A DNA stretch of 45,252 nucleotides from Smittium mucronatum (Eukaryota > Kickxellomycota > Harpellomycetes > Harpellales > Legeriomycetaceae): assembly GCA_001953115.1 (NCBI GenBank), contig LSSL01004161.1, positions 1 to 45,252 of the forward strand, written 5' to 3'. The notes under the pieces are model-generated. The model was not told where the DNA came from and ran no database searches. It saw only the letters and a list, made by a program, of their open reading frames with translations. Shown piece by piece: positions 1 to 13,238 of the stretch. Made by a program: the position numbers and the translations under genes. Positions within the stretch are counted from its first letter, which is position 1, and the number at the start of each line of letters is the position of its first letter.

Positions 1-3000
1 TTTAATAAAAGATTAGAATAAATTCTCAAGAAATGTTAATCTGTATTTATTATTTTTCTCAATCCTTAAATTGTAAATTTTATTTAAATCCAAAAATTTA
101 CGGATCGCAAAGGATTCAGATCACTTTGCTATAAATTTACATAGAATTATGATTTAATCATCTAATTATTTATTTATGTTATATCAGAAAATAAGATCAT
201 AGTATTTATTTTCCTCAATTTGATTAAATTCATTTCTAAAATATTGTAGCATATAGCTCCGGAAAGCACAACCCTCCATACAATCAGATATTTCATGGAT
301 GATTGATTGATTTAATTTTATGTTTTACTTTTAATTTTGATTTCGATGTGATAAAATTTAATTTAGTTTTTGTTTTATTTATAAGTCAGCTTTTTTAAAT
401 TTTTTTTTGTGTAAAATGTCAGAATTTTTTTTTTCGGTGTTGTAAGGAAAAGCTTATAATGGGTTAACTGAAAATGGCTACCAAAATTTTTATAAAGTAT
501 TTATTCTATTGAAAAATAATCTGAAATTTTTTTATACATTTTTTCCGATATTTCTTCTCCATATTGTTTTCAATAAATTGTGAAACATTATAAACCCCAG
601 TTCCTACTACAGACTAAAATAATGATGAGCCATCGATATAATTTCGATCCAGTAAACATTAAAGCTCAATATTTCTATTAATACTGCATCTTATCTTGAA
701 ATTTTGTTCCCATCGATACATTTTTTTTCTGTTAAGCCTATAATCGTCTTATGCGTCATGTGGCTGTGTAATTGGTAACAATATGCAAGGTATTATTATT
801 AATATCGGAATAAACGGAAGACGATTTCTGACTTGATCAATCTCTAAATATTTGGATATTTTTTACTTATGGATTAGATTGTTTACTTTACATATTATTA
901 TAATATTCTACTAAAAATCTATGGTTAGTAAAGCTTAAACCAAAATGGGTGTTTTGGAAAAGTATAAAAAGGGCAAACTTATGTCCCGAAATAAAAGTAT
1001 CTTGTAAAAGGTCATTCTTCAAAAAGTAAAATCTACTAAAATCTTTAGTCATACTGATTGAGTATCTAATTAAAGGTCTAAAAACAAATCATATAAGTAA
1101 TAAATTACTCAATAAGTATAGAAGTGATAAAATTTCAAAGTAGTGTTGCTTTATGTAAATTATCTGAGCCTGTACATTATCTTTTAGTAGACTGAGAATC
1201 TTCCAATAATAATTTAACGCAATAATATAATATTAAGCTAATATGATATATGACAATACGATAAAGCACCTTCATGCTTAATTGTAAAACACTTTTAGAA
1301 AATTTCATTTATCGTAGGTATTCTATTTATCTTACAACATCGGTTAAATGGGTTTAATCTACAATAGCTGGAAAAAATAGATGAAATCTGGAAATTTTCA
1401 CAAATTATCCAAAATATTGACAAAATATATTTTTTATCAGTCATTTCTGTTCGCAAATTGCAAGAAAATTCAACAAAAATTGTTTATATGCTTTATTGAT
1501 CAGCCATTTTTATTTCATTCATTGATTTGATGTTCCAATATACGACCTTATATTTTTTATTTCAATTTGGGACTAAGGAATATTTTCAAGTCCTTATTTT
1601 TTCTATTTATAATTTTTATTTTTAGAATAAAAAGCCTTATCTAACTATTGGAAGTTGTATTAAATCTAGTTTTTTGAATTATAGGATAGTGATGGCGAAA
1701 ATTTATTTGCAACACCTGTAAAGGTAAAAATGATATATATTCATTTAATAAACTTTTTCTGAAAAGTCAAAATAATCGGTTTTATTTAGCATTACTGGAA
1801 TTTTTTTGTTTCATAAGTTAATTTTTATCCAAAAATAAAATAAATAATAATTTTTTTATTTTAAAAAATTTTTACGGGGGTTTCCCGAAATTTGTGGGGA
1901 AAATGATTGGTAAAAAATAGGCTCCATACATATTTTATAGATCTTTCGTAAATTTCCAGATTTTAACTATTTTTATCAGATTTTTTCTGCAGAATAACGC
2001 TAATAATTGTTTTTCTTTGAAATTGTCTATATTTTTTCAATTTTCTGAGGTTCTAACACAATTTCTTTAAAAAAATGAGAGTCCAAGTATGATTTTTATT
2101 TTTTATATACTCAAAATATTCTTCAGACTCTATGCCTTCCTATCTATTTTTATAATTTACTATATTATTTAAGACTTGAAGATTGTTCAATTTCTACTCT
2201 CTTTTATCTGAGTCTTCATTTGATAACCAAAAACAATAAATTAATGATTTCTGTAAAATTTTGACGTTATTCAGTGTAAAAATTTGAGAAACTTTCAATA
2301 TCCTTTACAAAATTGCAAAATTATTTATCTGTTTCCTCACAATATAATTTTTCAGACATAAATTTCCTGGAAAAATATGCAACAGGTCTTAATTTATCTT
2401 ATATAATTCTGAAATAATTATGTTTTTAATTCTATTTATGGGTTGAGATGTGAATTACATAAGTTTTTTTTTATCAGGATGTAAAATCAGTTGGTAATAA
2501 TAAATGATGAATTTATTTTTTTTAAACTTTCTTCTTGAAGTTTTTTCAAGAAAACTGCTTTTATTTTACAAGGTCTAGTATAGCGGAGCTGTAATTTTGG
2601 CAGTTTTTTTTTAAAAAAAAAGGAATTTTATGAAATAACATCTATAAATATCCTTAGGTCTGTTTCAGAATCTAGATTAGGGTAATTTTTGAAATTCCAA
2701 AAAAAATAATTTACAATGATTGTTTTTTTAATCTTATAATATATAGTGAACAAATATTTGGTTTTCTGGGACTCTGAAGATTTTTTTTATTATAAAAAAT
2801 TTGTTTTAATAAAATTTAGAACTATCTATAGATGAAAAATGTGATATTTTTTGTTTTTTTAGTATTTGATGGTATCAAAAAATAAAAATTTCCTTTATTA
2901 CGATTTTATATTCTTTCTATAGATTTCTCCAGTTTTTTTTGGAGAGTTTCACATGATATTTGTAATCCTTGAGTAGTTAATAGAGATTTTATCGTAATTC

Positions 3001-4430
3001 TGCATCAGAAATCATAAAATTCCTCAATTTTTTTTTATAAAAACTCCTGAATATCTTATTAACCCTTCCAAAAAAAATTTTTGACAAATTTATAAGAAAA
3101 TTAAGACTAATGACAAATTAATGTTCTGAAATAAATAAAATTGGTTCTTCAAAATAAATTCAACTATATCTTTAATTACTAGAGAAAGCGATAAAATTTT
3201 CAGTGTTAAAAAAAAAAAGTTATTTTGAAACGCATATGAAAATTTCTTAATAAAGAATAGTATATCAAAAAACCATTACATATATAATAAAAATTACACT
3301 TTTTTCTAAAAATAAATTATATTTAAACATTTAACCTATATATTCAAGGTAAGAGGTTTTTCGTAAAAGTATAATTTTAAAATAATACATAATTTTTAAT
3401 AATTCAAATTTCAACCAAATGCCGATTGATATCAAAAAATAATTTCATAGATGCTTTATACTAAATTATAAATTAAATTCATAATATATATATATAATAT
3501 TATAAAGCAGTATTTATTTATAAAAATATTAACCAGCTTTTTTCAATTGTTCGAAAAAAAAATTTTATAAAAAAAAATATAACGGAAATTTTTAGTTTCT
3601 AAATTTAGTTTTCAATAAATAAATTTTTCATATAAGATAAATCGCGTCATCAATTTTTATTTCGAAAATTTTGAATGGATTTTTATATGCTTAAAAGAAA
3701 GCTTGGATTAAAAATTTTCTGAGTGAAATAAAATTTAATATTTTATAAAATAAAAAATTTCAAATATTCAACCTTGATTTTTATTAGTCCACATAATTTT
3801 TTTACAAAATTAATAGAATTTAAATCTAAAAAAATAAAATACTAAATAAAAACTTCTGATTTTCTTCGGTTAAAATTTCGAATTTTGAGAATTAAAAAGA
3901 CTCTACGAAAATATAAAAGTTTGGTTTATATGACTCATCTGCACCTGTTCATTGCTGAATATTCTAGTGACCACGTTATTGATGAGCCCTAGTTCTATAA
4001 TGGTCTATAAAAAAAGCCATAGGTTATTTATTTTTTAACCTGATTTAAAATAGAAGATTAGATGAAATCTTTTCATTATTTGAAAAAAGCCTTATAAAAG
4101 CAGAAATGAAAAAATAAATAATATCCAAATTTGCCCCAAATAATAAATATCTAATCTTGATGAAGTACTAGTAACATTTCTTCTACTATGATAAGTTGTG
4201 TAGTGACCATAAAATATCTGGATCATCCTAATGTAAAATAGTAAATTATATAGCTGAATTTTTCCGTGAACCATCTATCAACTACTAAATTTCCCCAATT
4301 AAAAATTAATCTCAGTTGTCAAAATCGATACTTCTCTCGATTAGAAAAAATTTTCCCTTGATCATCTACCGTAAAGTGTACTCATAAAAACCCCCTAGGA
4401 CCATTTCTAGATGAAAATTTGTTTTATTCG
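1..4430. other. Gene-free AT-rich spacer
   Basis: I see no supportable gene here. The sequence is dominated by A/T runs and short AT microsatellites, for example TA repeats near 3,487-3,500. Around 1,331-1,363 there is a stretch resembling the conserved core of the retroposon family described at 45,035 (shared CTTAC, CATCGG, GGGTT and AATCTAC blocks); it could be a very old relic or chance. Near 906-1,140 one forward frame has two open runs of roughly 40 and 37 codons separated by one stop, which is within chance expectation for this composition. Confidence 0.6.
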
Positions 4431-4465
4431 GGAAAAAAACAACGCTATTACGTTAAGAGGTAGAC

Positions 4466-4503
4466 AGCTGCGATACCAGACGGCAGGTTTGAATTTATTA
4501 ACC
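4466..4503 (-). repeat. Possible relic of the retroposon core
   Basis: The block reads AGCTGCGATACC, then ACGG, then a GGTTTGAAT-like stretch, then TTAACC. It follows the order of the best-conserved part of the copies at 21,061 and 45,145 (GGCTGCG, TACC, ACGGG, GGGTTCAATC, CCAACC), with gaps. The expected poly(T) end about 110-150 bp upstream is not recognisable, so this is at most a decayed fragment. Confidence 0.3.
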
Positions 4504-4637
4504 CCGTTGTATAGGGCACAATTCTTAATATGTCAGTAACACGAAGAATGGAGAACAAATAAAAAGATTTTTTAAAAAAACATTCTACTGATATTAGAAT
4601 TGAGGTCAGATATGGATGTCATAACGACTAGTGCATC

Positions 4638-4957
4638 ATGGATGATAAGGGTAACTTGGGATTGGATAAGAAATTTAAAGTTTTTATTCCAAAAAAGAAA
4701 AAAAATTCTGATGTTAACAGGGTTTCACAGACAGATTTCCCTTTTATCTCTCAAAATAACACAGCTTCTACATCTCTATAATATACCACTCGTATAAATA
4801 TAGAAAACTATAAGGAAAGAGTAGTAGTAGATAACTATTTTGAAAGGTTTAAAATCGTTTTCAAATCGATGAAAGATAAATAAAGTCGGTCACTAGATAA
4901 GATTGAGTCCCTCATAGATATTTGTGTTATCTTAACTATCCTAAAAATATCAAAATA
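4638..4957 (+). pseudogene. Possible decayed coding fragment
   Basis: One forward frame stays open for 47, about 33 and about 25 codons in succession, interrupted by in-frame stops (the first a TAA at 4,779). Composition is less AT-rich than the surroundings and the residues look protein-like (mixed polar and charged, several Ser/Asn/Lys). I recognise no family. It lies directly downstream of the possible retroposon relic at 4,466. Open runs of this size also arise by chance, so the call is tentative. Confidence 0.2.
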
Positions 4958-7440
4958 AACATTAAGGATTGAGGATGCTAGATTCTAATATTCAATGGGC
5001 CTCAAATAATTAGAATCTTAAAGGAAGAAAAGAGGGAAAATTAATAATGAAATGCATAAAAAATAAAAAATAAAGTCACTCAAGATATTTCTGTGATAGC
5101 ATACTATTTAAGTATAAAAATAATAGAGCTTAAAAAAGGGTCTTAAAAAGAATAATATGGTATTCAAAACCAGATATTACTGATTCCAAACCATTTTAAT
5201 AAGCGTTATTTCTTATCAATCACATAAACATGTATATAATATTTTTCGATATTTTTTGGTGTAAAATGCCAAAAATATTGAAATAACAGGAATTTCTTTT
5301 CCTTTTTTCATACTCATAATATTTTACACCTATATTTATCATTGCATAATAATTAAATTATCAATTTCATTAAAAAAAAAAGTTCATTTCCTACTTCTTT
5401 TTTAGCATAATTAATTGAAACGTTAAAATTATTTACTCAATCTAATCTAGACGGTTTTAAATTTCAAGTAGAATAATTTCTTATATCTTTATTCTTTTTT
5501 TGGACTAAAAAAAGGTAAATTTTTATTTATGACATATTGGATTTCGAATTTCATATTTTAAGATATTTGAGAAATGTATAAATATTCTTTAATCAGATTC
5601 AATTTATTTTTTATGTTAAAATTTATCTCTTTAATTTTCTTTTTTTATAGATTCAAGCTCAAATATGAAGTGACTTATTTAAGCCAATTAAAAAAAATGC
5701 TCAATTATTCGATATAAGTGTATTTTCATTAATAAATTATATAGATAGAACGATAAAATCTTCTTTTAATATTAAAATCTTTTTCTTTTTCAAAAAATGT
5801 TTTTAGATGATCTTTAAATTTTGAAAATAAATTCTGCGTAAAAAAAATAAAAATAAAAATAAATCATTTTTAGAAGGTATAATACAAAAACACACATGAT
5901 TAACGTCAAAGCGAGACGAAAAATTTAAATATAACTTCTTTTTATGATATAATGTCAACATATTACCTGCTCACTTCTTTTTTTGTATCACTGAATTTAA
6001 TATATTCCCTACCCCAAAAGTTAATAATAATGGTTATTTATCAATATTTTAATGATATTTATTGTACATAGTTATACATATTTTAACTTTTTTATATATT
6101 TCTACTATTTTTTGAATCAGAACCTAAAAAATAATTCATAATATTTAGATATAGGCTCTTAATCCGAGAATGTTCTTTAAACTAGTGGATAGGATAAGAT
6201 TTTTTTGAAATTCACCTAATTTTATATGATACTCAATGAAATAAAACAATATTTTGGTATAAATAGAAAAAGTGGAAAAACTTGTAGCAATTTTTTGATG
6301 CGATTAATTTTTCATAAATATTTTAAATAGGATTGTTTTAGCATATTTATAAATTTTCAAAATAAATAAAAAAAATTTTAGTGAATCACTGTATTCTATT
6401 TCTCTCTCTTGATTTTCAGTCTATTTAATCTCATTATGATTCTTTTAGTTTAACTTAAAATTTTCAAGTCTTATTCAAAATTTTATTATAAAAAATACAT
6501 ACTTTATAGGCTTTTTTAAAATCTATAACTAAATTTTAAACTCAGTTAGTAATTCATAAAAAAATCTTTTTATCATCAAAAAAAAAAATCCTCAACTTGT
6601 TATGATTTAAAGATTTTAGAAAAAAAAATTCACTGACTCTAAAATATTTTTTGGGATAAAACTTATCATGAGCGCAAAATTTAAAACTTAGTGAATATTT
6701 TCAATGTTAAATTAATATTTTTGGTTTATGGGATAACAAATGGCCATTATTTTTAGGCAAATAAGAATAAATTATTAAAACTTACTATTTAAATTACTAT
6801 TTAAATTATTATTTTTATTATTATCTAATGAGTTTTTTTTTGAAACATTTAGGTAACAACCCAATCATTTTTGGCTTTAAAAATTAAAAAACAGCTCATT
6901 TTGTTAATATTTTAAGAGAAAAACAAATTTTTTGAAGGGTGTAAATTGGATGATATTTTGATATCCGTATTTGAATTTTTTTCGAAAATCAAGACTTAGT
7001 TTAGAGTAAAAATGAATAAAAACATATATAATTGGATATATAATGAAAAAACGCTATTTTTAATCGAATTCAACTATTAATATAGGGTTTTTATGATTGA
7101 ATTACCACCCAAGGAAGTTGTACAGAAAATTTGAATAGTGAATTACCATTAAAAACAATTTGCTTCAAAATTGAGCTTTAAGTTGGTTAATATGAAATAA
7201 AACACGCTAAAGTGTAATTTTTCAGGACATAAATAAAAAAATGACTTTATTTTTTGGTTGATGTTTAATTAAGCTGTTAATATATTATATTATTCGATAA
7301 ATAAAGAGTCTAAAATTTTTAAAATAGTAATATTCAAAATTTAACTTGAAAAATATTTAAGCCTGAAAAATTTTATGTGTGAATTAGAGCCAAAAAGATT
7401 TATGATATTATAACTTAATTATTTTTTTAAATAGAATATG
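4958..7440. other. Gene-free AT-rich spacer
   Basis: No gene is supported. At 5,978-5,993 a short T run is followed by GTATCACTGAATTT, which resembles the antisense of the retroposon 3' terminus. The match is too short to call a copy. Confidence 0.55.
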
Positions 7441-7543
7441 CATATGGGGGTGTAAGGATCAGGTTTATTTTGGGGAGAAAAAGGGAATAAGGTAATAAAT
7501 ATGAATTTGGCCATAAGATGTCAGGAGATGGAAACAAGTTGAA

Positions 7544-7573
7544 AAGCTTAGCCATTCCGAAATGGCTAAGCTT
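7544..7573. repeat. Perfect 13-bp stem-loop
   Basis: The arm AAGCTTAGCCATT is followed by CCGA and then AATGGCTAAGCTT. The arms are exact reverse complements. No T-run terminator directly follows on either strand. Confidence 0.9.
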
Positions 7574-7655
7574 CCTTATTTATATCATTTTTAGTTTCCT
7601 AGCAGCCAATTATGCTTATGAGAGATTTTCTCAATTGGGTGAAATGATTCGTATG

Positions 7656-7681
7656 TGTAATGAGCCTATTGGTTCATTACA
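7656..7681. repeat. 11-bp stem-loop
   Basis: The arm TGTAATGAGCC is followed by TATT and then GGTTCATTACA. Ten Watson-Crick pairs and one G-U type pair form on the + strand RNA. The hairpin lies about 80 bases downstream of the one at 7,544. Confidence 0.8.
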
Positions 7682-7700
7682 GGGGGATTATTAATGAAGG

Positions 7701-10700
7701 GAGAATTTTCTTGCATAATACTTTAAATAGCTAATCCTTTTATTAAATTTATACTCTGAATTTTAAAATTTAAATTTAGCCAGTTCTATAGAAAAAAAAA
7801 GAATTTTTATTTTTAATATCCTAACTAGTAATTTTTATGGCTTTTGATGTAACTTAATTTTTTTTTATCATATATTTTCACTTTTATTGGAAAAAAATAA
7901 TTTTTTGGAATTTTCACTGAAAGAGGATAAACTATAAAATGCCATCTACAGTAAGACAATCCCAAATTGAATGCTAAGAACACATACGCATAATAATTAA
8001 AAACTTAAAATTGTTAATGATAAATTTTTGTCTAAATAGAAATAAAATTCTTGATAAAAAATACATATTATTTTTTACATAAAGAAATCAAGCCAAAAAT
8101 TCCCTTGAAAGATTACTATTATTTAATATAAGGGGTTATTAGATAATTATGGCACATTATAAAAAATCCATGAATTATTGGAAAAAACATGAAATGATTT
8201 CCCAATTAGAATAATTGTTTCTTATTAGAGATTATATTAATTAATTAATTAATTAACTGAATATTTCTAAAAAAACGATTTATTTATTAAATAAACCACT
8301 TTTATTTTAAATTAAATCAATTTTTTTGAATAATAGATATACATCAAAATAATTGGCGAGTTTTTTAATATAAATGGGATTTTTTTTAAAATTTCGTGTT
8401 TTTATGTTATAGGTGCGCAATTAAAATGAAATCTCTAATATATACTATTCAGCACCTATTATTGTTCGTATAATTAATTTTAAATATAATCTGTATTTAG
8501 TGAAATTTATCAGAAATTAATATATATATGAATAGAATTTGAATTTGAATTTGAATATAGATTCTTATTTAATATTATACCTATTCTTGAAATTTTTATA
8601 TAGAGCTTTGAATATACATCCATCACCGGTATTTTTTAATATGAAGGTAATGCTGAAGAATTTTTAATATAAGGATTGATGGATGTTTAAGCGTATGTAG
8701 AATTATAAAATAATTTATCATATTCAGCTAGAAAACTGATTTTTCTGGTGAATTTTAGGGAGTTTTTTCCATTAATTTTTATATTTATGGTTTTAATATT
8801 TGAGCGAATTTTTTAAATTATAAATCCAAAGAAATCAAATATTTTTTCTGCCTTAGATAAAATTTCTGAAATTTCAAAATGTCTTTTAATTATTTCTTTA
8901 ATACCCCTGCAAATAGGGTCTCAAATTATGCAGTTTTTTAGGATATCGATATTTTGAGATAACTTTTCCGATTTTTTTTTTCTATTTCAGATTTAATAGC
9001 ATTATTAAATATATTACTATATAATAATCTAAAAAATATCATATAAAATTAGAGTCTATTTTGCTTTTAATTTTTAATTTTTAATTAATTCAAAAAATAA
9101 TTAAAAATTAGTGTAAAATAAAAAGAAATTGAGCCTTTTGAGAAGAATTTGATACAGAAATTTATCATTGTGGTTTTAATTATTTTTAAAGCATAGATCT
9201 AAATAAAAGAGTTTTTTTAAAATAATATGATACTATACTTTTAAATTACCAAAAAATGAAAAATTATTAAAATATAAAAAAATTAATTATAAAAAATTTT
9301 TAGATTGAAATCATAAACTTTTTAAGTAAAAGCGAAGAAAAAACGAGAGCAAGGTGTTTTAAAATTTATTTTAACATTAAATATACTACATAAGATTACT
9401 GCATATGAAAAAACCACATTAACTTCAAAAGATGTATATGATATTGCTTTAGAATCAGAAATACTACATCCATAAAATATAATCTTTTACCACTACTAGT
9501 TTATATTAATATATTGTTTTGGATGAGATTTTTTGGCTCAGAAATGGGATAATTTTTACCTTTTTTTTGTGGAGTTTGGTACTAAAAAACCTTTTTTTCT
9601 TCTGTAGGCAGTAATTGATTTTACGAGTTTCTTAGCTACGTCTCAGGAATATCTTTTGTATTATCATGTATTAAATTAAATCTCTTAATTTTGAAAATAA
9701 TATTTGGCTCAATATATATACTTGAAATTTCGAAATCTGATACAAATTTTATTTAATTTATTGAATAGAAAGATGGGCTTTTATTTGATATAAAGCTTTT
9801 TTATATATATAATCTGAGAATTTTTGTTAGCTTGGTGTTTTTTAAGTTGATCTATTCAACTTTAAAATGTATTATAGCTATAAAAGCAATTAAATTTTTA
9901 TTTTATTCTACAAAATAATCATTATTATAGATGTACTGTTATTAAACGCTTAGTAGCTTAATAAATTATCAAAAATTATTCATCGACTATATATCCTGGG
10001 TATTGAAATCAACCAAGGCTTTTGATAAATAGTTTTTTTGTATTGATTACTCTTTCCAGCATATCAAACAAATTATTAAAACTTTTACCGGTTTCCCTGA
10101 TTTGCCTTGATAACATTCATATTTCAGATAATTCTTTTGGTTGAATTTTTTTAGTTTTATAGGTGGGTTTTTAATTGTTGAATAATCTTGATCCTACATT
10201 ACATTAAATAAAGTTTGTATTTTGGATAAAATGGATCTAATTTCTAAAAAATCTTTATATCCATCATCCTCAGAATAATTTTCCATAATGATGTTAGTTT
10301 TTTTAATGATGTTTTCATAGAAATTTTTCTGAAATAAATATTATCAAAGATTTTCAGTTTAACCATGTGATAAACATATTTTTGTCTGGAAAATAAATAA
10401 ATATCATATATAAACCATTACTGAGAGTCCAACTATTATAATTCCAACAATATCTGATTATAAAACCAACCAAAACCCCCTAAAAATTATTTATATCATT
10501 TTAATGCAAAATTTAGGAAAAGAAGAATTTAATTATCATAATCCTAAAATTACCCAAGATATTCTTAATCATCTTACGTATGATTTATAGTTGAAATACA
10601 TTTTATTTCTAAATGAATTTCACTCTTCACAAGTGAGAATAAATAAAATAAAATACAATTTTAATTTTTGGATTTACCATTTTAAAATAATCTTTATTTT

Positions 10701-13238
10701 ACCCAATAATTTAAAAGCTTTTTCCATAATCTTAGTAGATATTTTGGTAATTTTATTCATAAGATGGAAATGACTTTCCAATGCCTGGAGACTTAATGAA
10801 AACGCAGAAAGAAAAAATCAAATGAAGTCACCCTTGATAATAAAAATTCAGTGATTGATTAAAAGAATTAAAATAACCAGTAGTTATAACTTATATAGAA
10901 GGTATTTTAATTATTAAAACTAACATATAAATTATTTAGAAAATGTGTGTTTTGGATAGTTTTATGATTGAAATAAAGACATTTAGTGTATCAGACCATA
11001 AATTTTAAATTTTTATTACAGATATTACACCTTGACAGAAATCTATCTTTATTTAAAATAAAGCATATCCATATTTTTTTATTTTTATAATAAGCAAAAC
11101 CCAATATTAAATTTTCTAGTTTTCAAAGAAAAAATGTTGAAACTAGATATAAATCCTAATTTATATTTTTAAGAAATCTAAATTATTGTAAAATATGAAA
11201 TATAAATTTCTTTGAATCATAAGAAAATAAATTTATATTGCTAATTTAAACTTGTATTTTAATTAAAGCAGTAAATAAAATGCTAAAAAGAATCGAATAA
11301 ATTACGAAATTTATATATTTAAGAAAGAAATTACAAAAAATTAAAAAAATAATGGTTCGCACATTTTTTATTTTGCAAAATAGAATATCAATTCTGGGCC
11401 AGTAATTACCCAATTATTCTTCATAATTAATGATATAAATTATAATCCAACCTATAACACCTAATAAATATTTATATTTAATATTATAGGTTAAAAATAA
11501 TAATTATTTGATTCAAAATCGAATAAAAAATATTTACTGATGCATATTTTTGGATTTAGGTTTTAATCTCATGAAGTCTGGATAAAAAAAACATGAAATG
11601 CCGCAAGATTGAGATCCCTAGAAATCTCGATCAAAGTCCATAATATAAATATATCAGAATAATATAAATTCGCACCATATTTTAATTATTAATATCAATG
11701 ACAACTTTTTTCAATAAATTATTTATTGAGGCTATTTAAATATAAAATTTTGAACCTTTTCCCCAAGCGATTCCAAAAAAGCTTCATAATTTTTTTTGAT
11801 TAAATATCAGAAAGCTTTCATCAAAATTATTCTTTAAAATTTTCTCACTTTTCATATTTTTAAATAGAATGTTCTTTTTCATATAATGATAAAAATATAA
11901 GTGATGTAAAAAAAATTAATCGAAATACATAAATATTTTTTAGTGTACAAAGTTTGGAGATGAATCTTAATCATGATTCTATATATCATAAATTGAGTCC
12001 CGTAATATTGGTTTTTTTTATATGGGTTATTTTTAATTATAGTAAATTAATTTTCTTTATAATTCGTAATGCAAAAATAATATTTTTTTTTTAATATTTA
12101 AGGGTAACTTATTAAATAAGCTAAATATGATATTTTTTCCTAAAATTATAGTTTTTAAATATAGTTTCAATTTGAATCAAAAATGTGATATCAATTATAG
12201 AGATGAATACTTTTAAGCATGTTTGAAAATTGTGAAATTATAAACGAATTTAATAAAACATGCCAAGTTTAAATATTTTTTTTTAATTTAAAAATGACTC
12301 CTATTTTCAAAAAAATAAGAATTTTCAAATTATTCGCCATTATCAAACAATAAATATAATATAAAGAATTTTAATCTTTAATATCTGTATATCCGATTAA
12401 AATAGCTCTTTAAAAATTTTTAAATTTTTTCAATTCCGCTTTTATTTAGATTAGAATCCAACAAAAATGATCTATTCCACATAAAGCCCTATATTGAATT
12501 GATAAACAAATATATTATCCCCCACCTTCAAATTCATCTTTCTCTTAAAATAATTTAATATTTCTAATAATATTTTACCTACCTAATTTATCAGAGTATT
12601 TCTCCTAGATATTTTTTTATAGATATTCTCTTTAATACTTTTTTCAAACATTATTTTTCTATTGGGTGAAATATAATGTAGATATATATTTTCAACGTTT
12701 ATTTTATTATTAATTTTTAACTTAGATAGTTTTCTGTTTTTAATAGCAATTATATATGATTCACAAATTAGTTTAAATTTGAATTATTTAATGCAGCGGT
12801 GGCATTTTTTTTGGGACTATGGATGTTTGAAGCTCTTATCTATGAAGCCTTTTTTGTACAAACAGTCTTAATATGATTAATAACTATCAAAATTAGTATT
12901 ATTTTCTGATAACATGGTTTTAATTAAACAATTATTAAATTTTTTAAATTTTATATAGAAACAATAGGTAATAATTGTATTTTCATTTAAACTATTTTAA
13001 CACTATGCCTAGCTTAATTTTACAAAGTACCCCCCTAGCTGTTAGTGAGTTAAAATTTTAGATATTGTGTTATATTTTACAAATTAAAAAAATGAGGTTC
13101 AGAGTCATTAATAATAAAAAAAAAATTTCATGAGTATCTACTTTTATTTTATTTCAGAGTGATTATTTTTAGAACCCCATATTTTATACATATAAATAAT
13201 AATATTTTCTGGGATTGATAGGTACATTTACTGGGTGA
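7701..13238. other. Gene-free AT-rich spacer with simple repeats
   Basis: No gene is supported. Recognisable items are an ATTA tetranucleotide run (8,236-8,255), GAATTT hexamer tandem copies (8,535-8,556), and a 10-bp inverted repeat ACATCCATCA / TGATGGATGT at 8,616-8,625 and 8,677-8,686. An open forward run of 60 codons near 10,591 is hydrophobic, AT-driven and has no homology I can see. Confidence 0.6.
8535..8556. repeat. GAATTT tandem repeat
   Basis: Three complete GAATTT units and a partial fourth lie in tandem. Confidence 0.9.

Larger units (their letters stand above)
7441..7700. other. Hairpin-rich, G-rich island of unknown function
   Basis: Within an otherwise AT-only spacer this stretch has several G runs (7,446-7,450 and around 7,473-7,485) and two strong hairpins with four-base loops. 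The first has a perfect 13-bp stem, 7,544-7,556 pairing with 7,561-7,573, loop CCGA. The second has an 11-bp stem with one G-U type pair, 7,656-7,666 with 7,671-7,681, loop TATT. No open frame spans it. It does not match U1, U2, U4, U5 or U6 snRNA landmarks, tRNA, or RNase P landmarks that I can recall. It could be a structured RNA gene or the remnant of an inverted-repeat element. Confidence 0.35.

Noticed and set aside
5978..6000. T run followed by GTATCACTGAATTT, like the retroposon 3' end in antisense
   Set aside because: Similarity is limited to about 16 bases beside a homopolymer and no target-site duplication is visible.
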